This document shows, one piece after another, positions 45,196-53,674 of a DNA stretch of 64,000 bases. This DNA comes from a bacterium 1xD8-48 (GTDB taxonomy: Bacteria > Bacillota > Clostridia > Lachnospirales > Lachnospiraceae), in the NCBI GenBank assembly GCA_009917455.1, contig QZDS01000006.1:62001-126000 (forward strand), read 5' to 3'. How positions within the stretch are numbered: position 1 is the stretch's first letter; each line of letters begins with the position of its first letter. The notes under the pieces are model-generated. The model did no database searches. It was given only the letters and a program-made list of their open reading frames with translations, and was not told where the DNA came from. The position numbers were made by a program, and so were the translations under genes.

Positions 45196-45495
45196 ATGGC
45201 TTTTTTCAGTGTAACATCATCAGAACTACGGAACAGAGCGGGAAGAATAACAGAATTAAACGGTCAGTTCAAATCAAAGACAACTGTTTTAGGCGAGCAG
45301 GAGAGCGCCTTGTGCGGCATGTGGGAGGGTGAGGCAAGAGATACTTTTCACCAGGCATTTACCAGGGATAAGCAGCAGATGGATGTTTTCCATCAGTTGA
45401 TTGCACAGTATGTACAGGCGCTTTTGGAGATTGCGGCAAGATATGAGCAGGCAGAGGCGAGAAACAGGGAAATTGCGTCGGCAAGAAATTATTAG
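45196..45495 (+). CDS. WXG100-family protein (EsxA/EsxB type)
   Basis: A 99-residue canonical WXG100 protein: helix, turn MWEGEARDTF (WxG at about residue 43-45), helix. The tail ARYEQAEARN provides the YxxxE export signal. Such proteins are secreted as helical-hairpin dimers by EssC. AGGAGG lies just before the ATG. It is paired with a second WXG100 gene 15 bases downstream, the usual two-gene arrangement. Confidence 0.9.
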   Translation: MAFFSVTSSELRNRAGRITELNGQFKSKTTVLGEQESALCGMWEGEARDTFHQAFTRDKQQMDVFHQLIAQYVQALLEIAARYEQAEARNREIASARNY

Positions 45496-45510
45496 GAGGA
45501 AGATATATTT

Positions 45511-45825
45511 ATGGAAGGAATTTTAAAGGTAACACCGGAAAAGCTGATTCAGACCTCAGGGGAATTTGCAACTACGGGAAATCAGATGAAAAGTCTCACC
45601 AGTGAAATGATGTCGCTGGTGCAGGGAATGAAAGGAATCTGGCAGGGAGAAGCGGCAAACGCCTATGGGAATAAATTTCAGTCGCTGCAGACGGATATGG
45701 ACAAGCTGTACCGCATGGTACAGGAGCACGTGAAGGATTTGCAGGAAATGGCGGCGCTGTACCAGAAGGCGGAGGCAGGAAACGCACAGCAGAGCGGAAG
45801 CCTTAACAGTAACGTGGTAGTATAG
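45511..45825 (+). CDS. WXG100-family protein (EsxA/EsxB type)
   Basis: 104 residues with IWQGEAANAYGNKF as the WxG turn (about residue 44-46) and ALYQKAEAGN giving YxxxE near the end. Probable dimer partner or homodimer of the preceding protein. A good GGAGGAAGA site precedes the ATG. A GC-rich hairpin follows before the lipase gene and may reduce read-through so that the small proteins are made in excess. Confidence 0.92.
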   Translation: MEGILKVTPEKLIQTSGEFATTGNQMKSLTSEMMSLVQGMKGIWQGEAANAYGNKFQSLQTDMDKLYRMVQEHVKDLQEMAALYQKAEAGNAQQSGSLNSNVVV

Positions 45826-45866
45826 CATCATTGCAGGACGGCCATGGATTAACGGCCGGTAAAGCG

Positions 45867-45893
45867 AAAGGCGGCAGGGTACGCGCCGCCTTT
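45867..45893 (+). other. Hairpin between WXG100 and lipase genes
   Basis: AAAGGCGGC (45867-45875) pairs with GCCGCCTTT (45885-45893). Only three T follow, so this is a weak terminator or attenuator. Confidence 0.55.
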
Positions 45894-45915
45894 CAGGGAA
45901 GATACCTGAAGGGAG

Positions 45916-47304
45916 ATGTTTGAAATCGGTGAGAAAATTTCGGAAGCTGAAATCAGTATGGTGCTGGATACCTTCATGTATCTGGACTACAGGGAAGTCG
46001 AAGACGGCCTTGCATTAAGGGATATTATAGATAATCTGGAGACCGTCCCCGATTACGGAGGAGGCGGGACGCATTTTGGAGAATATACAGTGCTACAGGA
46101 GGCTGTAAAAAACGAAGAGATAGGAAGCCTTAAAATTTGTTGCCAGAGCGCCAATATGGGATATGATTCAGGAACCGCGGCATGTACCTTTCAAAGCAGC
46201 GACGGAAACAGCTATTATGTTGTCTACCGGGGAACCGGGGACGGGGAGTGGCCGGACAACGGAATCGGGATGACAGACGCTGCAACCATTCAGCAGAACC
46301 GCGCACTTTCTTATTTTGAGGAAGTGGTGGAAAAGATGGATATCGGAAAGGAAAAGCAGGTTATTGTAACGGGACATTCCAAGGGGGGAAACAAAGCGCA
46401 GTTTGTTACAATGGAAACCAGATACGAGAATCTTGTGGATGCCTGCTATTCCGTGGACGGACAGGGATTTTCAGACGCCGCCATAAATAAATGGAAGGAC
46501 AGATACGGGAATGAAAAATATGATAAGAGGAGAGAAAAGATATACGGTATCCACGGGGAAAACGATTATGTAAGCGTTCTGGGAAGCTCTGTTATTTTAG
46601 CAGGACATATCAGATATATAAAGACCCCTGTAGAAAAAACGAATTTTGCAGGATATCACGACATTAAGTATATGTTTGCATCGCTGACCGCTGATGAGGA
46701 AACAGGAAATTATATCACAACTTTTCATGGAAGAAAAAACTGTGATGTGCCAAATCGGGGAGAACTTGGAGAATATGCAGCTGCCCTCTCATCCGGCATG
46801 ATGAAGCTGACGCCGGAGGAGAGAGACGGATGCGCGGCTGTTATTATGCAGTTAATGGAAGCTTCAAGGGGACAAAAAAAGGGGATAAACGGAGAAAGGC
46901 TGACATTAGAGGATATGAAGGATTTTATGATTCAGGGAATTCCTCTGATTGCCGGAAGTCTTTTTACGGAGGAAGAGGGAAGAAAATTTTTATGTTCCCT
47001 GTTGGATAAGGAATATTTTAAAGGGGAGCTTCCGGCAGCCTTTCATATGCAGGTGGATTACGGGCAGCTGTTCAGACAGGCAGAAGAAACCAGAAATCTG
47101 ACACTGCGGATAGATACGCTTGTTCGTGAAGTGCGAAAGACGGCGGACGCAATCCCGCTTTATGTAAAGGGCCATGCCGGATTGTATCATGGGGTCAAAC
47201 TTTCTGCAATAGAACTGGACAAAGTCACAAAGGGATTGTTTCAGATTGCGCAGTTTCAGGAGGAGGCGGCTAAGAGCTACCGGAAGTGGGATACAGCAAT
47301 CTGA
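45916..47304 (+). CDS. Lipase-like T7SS effector candidate with C-terminal targeting helices
   Basis: 462 residues. The N-terminal part is an Mbeg1-like alpha/beta hydrolase: YYVVYRGTGDGEWPD, then VTGHSKGGNKAQFV with the GHSKG elbow (Ser about 154) and GIHGENDYVSVLG as the acid/His region. Residues about 370-462 are helical, like a WXG/LXG hairpin, and end SYRKWDTAI, a strict YxxxD. Toxin first and targeting helices last is the reverse of LXG effectors and matches the known lipase TslA of S. aureus T7SS. It has no Sec signal. Its place after EssC and Esx genes supports export. No immunity gene is recognised. Confidence 0.7.
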   Translation: MFEIGEKISEAEISMVLDTFMYLDYREVEDGLALRDIIDNLETVPDYGGGGTHFGEYTVLQEAVKNEEIGSLKICCQSANMGYDSGTAACTFQSSDGNSYYVVYRGTGDGEWPDNGIGMTDAATIQQNRALSYFEEVVEKMDIGKEKQVIVTGHSKGGNKAQFVTMETRYENLVDACYSVDGQGFSDAAINKWKDRYGNEKYDKRREKIYGIHGENDYVSVLGSSVILAGHIRYIKTPVEKTNFAGYHDIKYMFASLTADEETGNYITTFHGRKNCDVPNRGELGEYAAALSSGMMKLTPEERDGCAAVIMQLMEASRGQKKGINGERLTLEDMKDFMIQGIPLIAGSLFTEEEGRKFLCSLLDKEYFKGELPAAFHMQVDYGQLFRQAEETRNLTLRIDTLVREVRKTADAIPLYVKGHAGLYHGVKLSAIELDKVTKGLFQIAQFQEEAAKSYRKWDTAI

Positions 47305-47348
47305 AATTGGTATTCCAACAGTTTATCCTGCAGAATACGGTAGGGTTA

Positions 47349-47377
47349 TTGACTTTTTTAGTGATATCCGTTAAGAT
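47349..47377 (+). promoter_or_regulatory. Promoter of the FMN-dehydrogenase-like gene
   Basis: TTGACT (47349-47354), 17 bases, TAAGAT (47372-47377). It lies 33 bases before the ATG at 47410 and separates this gene from the type VII operon. Confidence 0.6.
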
Positions 47378-47409
47378 AAAAACACACATGAGAAAACAGG
47401 AGAGCAGCC

Positions 47410-48267
47410 ATGGAGTACGAAAAACAGGGCGATTCCGGTCTCTATACAAGAGATTATTTTGATTCGCTGCTTGTGGAAACACGGTATATTGACAGCGGGG
47501 AGCCTGATACATCGTTCGCCATATATGGAAAAAAATTTACTTCTCCTATTATGGTATCAATGCCGGCCAATTTAGAGGATGTACATAAAACGGATGTCAT
47601 TGAAACGGCCAGAGAAGCCGAAAAGGCCGGTGTACTCTGTTGGATCGGTACAGAGGAAAAAGAAAAGCTTTCGGAAATTTCGGCTACAGGCGTTGCAGCT
47701 ATCAAGATTATCAGACCTTATGCCGATAACAAAGTTGTGTTTTCTCAAATTGAGCAGGCGCAAAAGTGCGGGGCGCTTGCGGTTGGGATAGACCTTTCCT
47801 GTGGTTTGGGTAAGGAAGAGGCATCTAAGAGCATGGAAGAAATCCGCGAATTTGTTTCCGCCGCATCGGTTCCTTTTATTGTAAAAGGAATCCTAAGCAA
47901 AAAAGACGCCTACAAATGTGCTATGGCAGGTGTGGGAGGAATCGTGATGTCGGCCCATGACAGCCTTTTAAGGTATACGGTTTCACCCTTCATGTCATTA
48001 CCGGATGTTTTAAAGGCGGTAGACGTACGGATACCGGTATTTGTGGACTGTGAAATAAGAAGCGGCCTGGATGTCTTTAAAGCGCTTGCATCAGGGGCGA
48101 CAGCGGTATTTATGAAGCGGGTGTTTGCAGAGTCCCCGGGGGCAAACGGGACAAAGGATTTTTTTGAAAAGATAAGCAATATGAATAATGAACTTAAGAG
48201 CTTTATGGCACAAACGGGATGCCATAATCTTTTGCATATGGATAAAACGGTGCTCTGGCAAATTTGA
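47410..48267 (+). CDS. FMN-dependent alpha-hydroxy-acid dehydrogenase-like protein
   Basis: 285 residues, a TIM barrel of the FMN_dh type (lactate oxidase, glycolate oxidase) but shorter than the usual 350-400. SPIMVSMPAN matches the FMN-binding loop, VPFIVKGILSKKDAYKCAMA the Lys-containing strand, and VFVDCEIRSGLDVFKALASG the phosphate-binding end. The expected active-site SNHGGRQLD is replaced by SAHDSLLRYTV, which keeps the His but displaces the Arg, so activity may be lost or changed. It has its own promoter. Confidence 0.75.
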   Translation: MEYEKQGDSGLYTRDYFDSLLVETRYIDSGEPDTSFAIYGKKFTSPIMVSMPANLEDVHKTDVIETAREAEKAGVLCWIGTEEKEKLSEISATGVAAIKIIRPYADNKVVFSQIEQAQKCGALAVGIDLSCGLGKEEASKSMEEIREFVSAASVPFIVKGILSKKDAYKCAMAGVGGIVMSAHDSLLRYTVSPFMSLPDVLKAVDVRIPVFVDCEIRSGLDVFKALASGATAVFMKRVFAESPGANGTKDFFEKISNMNNELKSFMAQTGCHNLLHMDKTVLWQI

Positions 48268-48289
48268 ATCATATAAGTGGAGGCTAGCA

Positions 48290-49381
48290 ATGAAGAAGAA
48301 TACAATACTAATCGTTGAAGATATGGAAATAAACCGCGAGATGCTGGCGGAAATTTTCAGGGATGAGTATGAGATTCTGGAGGCGGAAAACGGGGAAGAA
48401 GGTCTCCGTATGCTGATGGAAAATATTGATACTGTGGCGGCTGTGCTTCTTGACGTGGTGATGCCTGTCATGAACGGCTTTGAGGTGCTTGAACAGTTAA
48501 AGAATCAGGATTTAATTCCCCAAATCCCCATTATTATGATAACAGGCGAAACATCTGTTGAATATGAACGCCGGGGATATGAATATGGAGTAGTGGAATA
48601 CATCCACAAGCCGTATCATGCGCCTGTAGTAAAGCAGATGGTCAAAAACAATATTGATTTGTATTCTTACAAGACCCAGTTAGAGTCCCTTGTGAAATCG
48701 CAGACGGCGGAGCTTGAAGAACAGAACGCCCTTCTGAAAGCGCAGGCGCAAAAGCTCCGCAATGCAAATGACGCTATGATAGAAGCCATGAGTAATGTGG
48801 TGGAATTCAGGAATATGGAGTCCGGGCTGCACGTTAAACGAATCCGTGTTTTTACCAGAGCGTTGGCGGAAGAAATCGAGAAAAGATTTCCGGAGTATGG
48901 ACTGACGACAGAGAAAATCGATATTATCAGCCAGGCAGCGGCAATGCACGATATCGGAAAAATCACAGTGCCGGACGGTATTTTGTTAAAGCCGGGAAGG
49001 CTTACCAAAGAAGAGTTTGAAGTGATGAAGGAGCATACCTCCAAAGGAGCTGAAATGATAGCTTCTTTTGTCCATTTGGATGATGAGGAATATTTCAGCT
49101 ATTGCTATGATATTTGCCGCCATCATCACGAAAGATTTGACGGACGCGGGTATCCTGACGGGCTGAAGGGAGACGAAATCAATATTGCGGCACAGATAGT
49201 GTCCATCGCCGATGTTTTTGACGCATTGGTGGCCGAGAGAGTCTACAAAAAAGCTTTTGACAAGGAAACGGCTTACAATATGATTCTCAACGGAGAATGC
49301 GGATGCTTTTCACCCAGGCTTTTGGAAGCTTTTCTTGCCGTTAAGGAAGAATTTTTCCGTCTGGCGGACAATTACTCATAA
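48290..49381 (+). CDS. REC-HD-GYP response regulator (c-di-GMP phosphodiesterase type)
   Basis: 363 residues. The receiver domain (about 1-120) has ILIVEDMEINREML and the phospho-Asp in VLLDVVMPVMNGFE. A coiled linker leads to an HD-GYP domain (about 180-355) with MHDIGKITVPDGIL and HHERFDGRGYPDGL, complete metal and GYP residues. HD-GYP proteins hydrolyse cyclic di-GMP. The ATG at 48290 follows GTGGAGG; the frame upstream overlaps the preceding gene. No cognate kinase is adjacent. Confidence 0.92.
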   Translation: MKKNTILIVEDMEINREMLAEIFRDEYEILEAENGEEGLRMLMENIDTVAAVLLDVVMPVMNGFEVLEQLKNQDLIPQIPIIMITGETSVEYERRGYEYGVVEYIHKPYHAPVVKQMVKNNIDLYSYKTQLESLVKSQTAELEEQNALLKAQAQKLRNANDAMIEAMSNVVEFRNMESGLHVKRIRVFTRALAEEIEKRFPEYGLTTEKIDIISQAAAMHDIGKITVPDGILLKPGRLTKEEFEVMKEHTSKGAEMIASFVHLDDEEYFSYCYDICRHHHERFDGRGYPDGLKGDEINIAAQIVSIADVFDALVAERVYKKAFDKETAYNMILNGECGCFSPRLLEAFLAVKEEFFRLADNYS

Positions 49382-49615
49382 AACATTAAAAGATATTAAT
49401 TTAGAAAATGGCTGTTGCGTTAAAATCTCATACGCGGCAGCTTTCTTTATGTGAAATAATAGAAGAAAGCCGCACAGAATCAGAGGCGCTGCATAGAGTA
49501 AAAATAATTGAAACGGTCTGTGAAACTGCCGGACAGATACCAAATGACAGTTGTGATTTTCTGATGACAGACTGTCGGGCAGATGTGATGCGGACACGAT
49601 GCAGACGGAGGCTTT

Positions 49616-51418
49616 ATGGCAAATCAGAAATTGGAAAATCTGCTTAATCTGGCGCTTGAAGTAGAGGAAACACAGCGCCAAAAATCCGGGCAGCTGGGCG
49701 TCGGTTATCTCGAAGATACCGGAAAGTGGGAGCTGATTGTAAAATACAACGGGGATATCAAAAGACTGCAAAGCAACGTGATTCAGGTGGAGGAACTGAT
49801 AGCGGGATATGTGATTGTCACTATACCGGAAGAACTGATTGACACGTTCACACTACTGGACGAAGTGGAATATGTGGAAAAGCCCAAGAGACTTTATTTT
49901 TCCACGCTTCAGGGAAAGCAGGCTTCCTGTATTTTTCCGGTAACTTTGCGGGAACCGTATTTGACCGGCAAGGATGTTCTGATAGCGGTAATCGATTCGG
50001 GAATTGATTTTGAAAGCCCGGAATTTCGGGATGCACAGGGAAATTCCAGAATCCAGTTTTTATGGGACCAGACATTAAGCGCGGAACAGGTGAACGGGCA
50101 GCTGCCGGAGGAAGATGAAGAATTTGCGGGGAAAGCAGCTCCGCCGGAGGGATTCGGCAGAGGAGTGGAGTTTTCAAAGTACCGGATTGACGCGGCGTTA
50201 AAGAGCCGTTTCCCAAAGAGGGTCGTTCCCAGTACGGACGCTTCCGGGCATGGAACGGCAGTTGCAGCCATAGCGGCAGCCGGCGGAAGACTTGCGGACG
50301 GCAGATATCAGGGAGTTGCGCCGGAAAGCGGGCTTTTAATTGTGAAAATGGGAACGCCCAGACCCGATTCCTTCCCCAAAACCACAGAGCTGATGAGGGC
50401 TGTGACCTATGTGGTAAAGAAAGCGGTGGAGCTGGGACGGCCTATTGCCATAAACCTGAGCTTTGGCAACACCTATGGCTCTCATGACGGAACCTCGCTT
50501 GTGGAACGCTTTCTTGATAACGCTGCCGAAATTGGCCGGTGCGTTGTATGTGTTGGAAGCGGCAATGAAGGAGCCGCCGGAGGACATGTGTCAGGCAGCT
50601 TCGGGCCGGATGCCGAAAGGACGGATATGCGACGGATTGAGCTGAGCGTGGGCAATTACCAGACCTCTTTCAGTGTTCAGTTCTGGAAGGAATATGTGGA
50701 TATTCTGGGAATTGAGCTGATTTCTCCGGGAGGCAGGCGGACCAATATTGACATACTGGCGACCGGAGGAAGAAGTATTACGCTGGAGAGCACACAGGTT
50801 TTAATCTACGTGGGAGAACCGTCGCCTTATTCTGTGAATCAGGAGATTTATTTTGATTTTCTGCCTGAAAACAGGTATGTCACAGAAGGAATATGGACAT
50901 TTAATTTGTATCCCATAAAGACAGTAACAGGAAACTATGATTTGTATCTGCCAGGCAATACGGTGCTAAGTACCGGTACGCGCTTTTTTTCCCCCACACC
51001 GGACAAGACGCTGACAATCCCTTCCACTGCCGCGAAGGTGATAACGGTGGGCGCTTATAACGCAACGCTTGATGGATATGCGGATTTTTCGGGAAGAGGT
51101 TATCCCCTTATGAGCATCCCGGGAGAAAGGGTATCCCAGGGAGATGTGAAGCCGGATATTGCCGCGCCGGGAACGAATATTGGCACTATCAGTCCGAATA
51201 ATACGTTCGTGCAGGTCTCGGGCACTTCTTTTGCCACACCGTTTGTGACGGGGAGCGCGGCACTTTTGATGGAGTGGGGGATTGTGCGGGGGAATGATGT
51301 GTTTTTGTACGGGGAGAAGGTGAAGGCGTATTTGAGGAGGGGCGCAAGACCGGTCAGGGGGGAGCAGGTGTACCCGAATGCAAAGGTGGGGGCGTATGGT
51401 AATATAGTGTCAAGTTAG
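49616..51418 (+). CDS. S8 (subtilase) peptidase, Csp-like
   Basis: A 600-residue subtilisin-family protease. The catalytic triad is complete: VIDSGID (Asp about 126), SGHGTAVA (His about 211) and SGTSFATP (Ser about 536). A prodomain-like N-terminus (1-95) and a long insert between His and Ser (jelly-roll-like, about 340-470) resemble Csp proteases of clostridial spores. No signal peptide or membrane helix is seen. GGAGG precedes the ATG. The last codons and the TAG lie within a MITE-like inverted repeat, so the natural C-terminus may have been altered. Confidence 0.88.
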   Translation: MANQKLENLLNLALEVEETQRQKSGQLGVGYLEDTGKWELIVKYNGDIKRLQSNVIQVEELIAGYVIVTIPEELIDTFTLLDEVEYVEKPKRLYFSTLQGKQASCIFPVTLREPYLTGKDVLIAVIDSGIDFESPEFRDAQGNSRIQFLWDQTLSAEQVNGQLPEEDEEFAGKAAPPEGFGRGVEFSKYRIDAALKSRFPKRVVPSTDASGHGTAVAAIAAAGGRLADGRYQGVAPESGLLIVKMGTPRPDSFPKTTELMRAVTYVVKKAVELGRPIAINLSFGNTYGSHDGTSLVERFLDNAAEIGRCVVCVGSGNEGAAGGHVSGSFGPDAERTDMRRIELSVGNYQTSFSVQFWKEYVDILGIELISPGGRRTNIDILATGGRSITLESTQVLIYVGEPSPYSVNQEIYFDFLPENRYVTEGIWTFNLYPIKTVTGNYDLYLPGNTVLSTGTRFFSPTPDKTLTIPSTAAKVITVGAYNATLDGYADFSGRGYPLMSIPGERVSQGDVKPDIAAPGTNIGTISPNNTFVQVSGTSFATPFVTGSAALLMEWGIVRGNDVFLYGEKVKAYLRRGARPVRGEQVYPNAKVGAYGNIVSS

Positions 51419-51555
51419 CAAGGAGCCAGTAAAATCAAGGGTTTCCGCTGATTTAGTCCTATGAAAAAACTGCTGCGAAAACAGCAAAATTGGATAAGGA
51501 CGGGCCTGTTTTTAACCAGAAAACCGAAAATCAAGCAACTTGACACTAATATACC
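51398..51555. mobile_element. MITE-like element with terminal inverted repeats
   Basis: GGTAATATAGTGTCAAGTT (51398-51416) is matched in inverse by AACTTGACACTAATATACC (51537-51555), with 16 of 19 positions equal and the inner 12 perfect. The 158-bp unit has no gene and contains a small hairpin (TGCTG/CAGCA). It covers the end of the S8 gene. The parent transposon is not in the window, and target duplication was not recognised. Confidence 0.45.
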
Positions 51556-51623
51556 ATCAAGCCGTTTGGTGTTGTAAAACGTGTGCCTAAAAGGGGTGAT
51601 AACTGAATATTTGAAGTTTAGAT

Positions 51624-51689
51624 AGGACTAAATTAGTTTTTGCATCGGACAAGCGCCGTATCTGCATGGCTGATTTAGTCCTGTTTTTA
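51624..51689 (+). terminator. Hairpin with T-tail before the helicase remnant
   Basis: AGGACTAAATTAG (51624-51636) pairs with CTGATTTAGTCCT (51670-51682) with one G-T pair, followed by GTTTTTATT. A further direct copy, GCTGATTTAGTCCT, lies at 51447-51460. It may be a terminator or attenuator. Confidence 0.5.
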
Positions 51690-51726
51690 TTGCCAACCAT
51701 TAACGATTATGAAAGGGAGTAAACTT

Positions 51727-53115
51727 ATGGCAGATTTAAATATGGTATTATCGGAAGCCCAAAAACTGAATGGGAGCATCAGTAGTTTGTTGCGGCTTTC
51801 TACATATGACGATTACGATGATCTGAGCGGGCTGCATATTGATTATAAGGACGGGCAGCAGCTTTTCCTTCAGACTGAACTCCGGGAGATCATGGAGAAA
51901 CTTTCGGACGTGACGGGCAGGATTGCATATCTTTCCAGCCCGGTAAAAGAAACAAGCCGCCTGCATAAAAACAGGAGCGGAAGGTATGAGACAGAGAAGG
52001 GACATTATTACACCAGTGGAAGCGGTATTGAGGCGCTAGTGAAAGACGATTGCCGGGAAGTGCCTTATTGGGTGTGGACGAGCGTGGAGCATGACGGAAA
52101 GGACTACTATCTGGTGGGATATAAAGATGTACGGCTGGACGGTCTGACTGTCCGGGTGAGAGAGAGTATGCTGGAGGAAGGATACCGGGACAGCACGGGG
52201 AAGGTGCGGAGCCTGAAACACTTTGACAACTGGGCGGCGACCTTCGGGGAGCAGGTGACGGCGGTGGAATTAAAGCCGGAGGGGACGGGTTTCCGCTTAA
52301 AGACCCGGTTTGCCCGTTTTTATAACCTGCCGGAACTGATCAACCGCTGGAAGGAGGCGGCAGACATCCAGACGGCGGATATGTTAAAACTGCCGGTGCC
52401 GGAAGCGGAGTATATCACGATACAGACGGAACCCAGCCAGGCACAGAAAGCGATGGTACAGTCCCTTGCGGAGAGGGCGGAAAAAATACGGAAGGAGAAA
52501 ATAGACCCCCGGATCGACAATATGTTAAAGATAACGTCGGACGGGCGGAAGTTAGCCTTAGACCAGCGCATTATGAACCCGCTGCTTCCTGATGACCCAG
52601 GAAGCAAGGTAAACGCCTGCGTGGACAATGTATTTAGGATCTGGCAGGAAAGCGCGGAAACAAAGGGCACACAGCTAATCTTTTCAGACCTCTCCACACC
52701 GAAAGGGAGGGCGGAGCCGAAAAAGGAAGAAGCAAAAGAGAGTGCAGGGGGAGCGGAAGCTGAGGGGGAAGCCGCAGCAACGGAGGAAGAAACCATCATG
52801 GAGGCAAGCGTCTATGAGGACATCCGAAAGAAGCTGATCGCAAAGGGAATCCCTCCACAGGAGATCGCTTTTATCCATGATGCCAATACAGAGGCGCAGA
52901 AAGCGGAACTGTTTGCAAAAGTGCGCAGTGGGCAGGTGCGCGTCCTTCTCGGCAGCACTCAGAAGATGGGGGCAGGAACCAACGTGCAGACAAAACTCGT
53001 TGCGTCCCATGACCTGGACTGCCCCTGGCGTCCTGCGGATGTAGGACGGATTTTGCGGACATTCAAAATAAAAAAGAATGTGGAGGTAATAGACAATGGC
53101 AAAATCATTATTTGA
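51727..53115 (+). pseudogene. Chimeric DUF5348 / ICE helicase remnant, left part
   Basis: Residues 1 to about 145 look like a DUF5348 protein of ICE modules (HYYTSGSGIEALV, DGKDYYLVGYKDVRLDGLTV). From about 146 the text changes to the C-terminal half of the very large SNF2-type ICE helicase/methylase: KHFDNWAATFGEQVTAVELK, ADIQTADMLKLPVPE, LLGSTQKMGAGTNVQTKL, DLDCPWRPAD. The helicase N-terminal motifs are missing. At the GAT codon 53038-53040 the mobile element interrupts it; the 25 residues after it up to 53115 are element sequence. ATG 51727 follows GGGAG. Confidence 0.75.
53030..53061. other. attL: left junction of the Tn4451-like element
   Basis: The helicase codons CCT GCG GAT are followed by element DNA. 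The crossover is placed on GA at 53038-53039. Eleven bases later comes the core TTTTGCGGACA (53051-53061), the inverse of the core at the right end. Confidence 0.8.
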
Positions 53116-53470
53116 GGAACTGGGTGGCAGATATGAGCGGCAAGGCGATTACTTAATACCGTGCATAACTGTACCCACCGAAGAAGAACAGCCGATAGGC
53201 ATATGGGGACAGCGGCATCTGGACTATCTGAAGCAATACCGCAGGGTTACATACACTAATCTTCTCACAAGCGGCAGGCTCAACGCCTATCTTGTAGATG
53301 TAGACAGACAGGCGCAGGAACGCTTTGAAAGGCTCATAGAGGGCATGAAACAGGCGCAGGGCATAACGGAACGCCTAAAGGAAGAAAACGCCTTAGAATG
53401 GGTACAATACTTAAATAATATAAGGGCATGTGCGAGGGAGATTGTGAACGAGGAAATTATTTTCGCATAG
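53096..53470 (+). CDS. tnpV: Transposon-encoded protein TnpV
   Basis: 124 residues: MAKSLFEELGGRYERQGDYL, PIGIWGQRHLDYLKQYRR, SGRLNAYLVDVDRQAQERFE. This closely follows TnpV proteins at the left end of Tn4451-like elements, whose function is not established. GGAGG lies 9 bases before the ATG. It overlaps the last 20 bases of the interrupted helicase frame. A terminator follows. Confidence 0.88.
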   Translation: MAKSLFEELGGRYERQGDYLIPCITVPTEEEQPIGIWGQRHLDYLKQYRRVTYTNLLTSGRLNAYLVDVDRQAQERFERLIEGMKQAQGITERLKEENALEWVQYLNNIRACAREIVNEEIIFA

Positions 53471-53479
53471 ACAGGCAAG

Positions 53480-53510
53480 GTGGCAGAATGTAAAAGTTCT
53501 GTCACTTTTC
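53480..53510 (+). terminator. Terminator after tnpV
   Basis: GTGGCAGAA (53480-53488) pairs with TTCTGTCAC (53497-53505) with one G-T pair, followed by TTTTC and more T. Confidence 0.75.
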
Positions 53511-53674
53511 TTTTCATAGGGCTGATTAAAGTTCATATTTGCCAGAAGGAGTTTCAGCATGGTAAAATATAAAGAACTATATCATTATCATTGCATCTGT
53601 AAATTAATTGAGGAATGCGACATACTTGTTGTCACATTCCTAATGCTATAACTAAAATGAAGGAGGAATTGAAT

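Noticed and set aside
49408..49647. 79-residue frame between the HD-GYP and S8 genes
   Set aside because: No ribosome site, odd Cys/Arg-rich end, and it overlaps the well-supported S8 start.
53058..53115. C-terminal residues of the left helicase frame as genuine protein
   Set aside because: They are element DNA read through from the interrupted helicase; the last 20 bases overlap the tnpV start.
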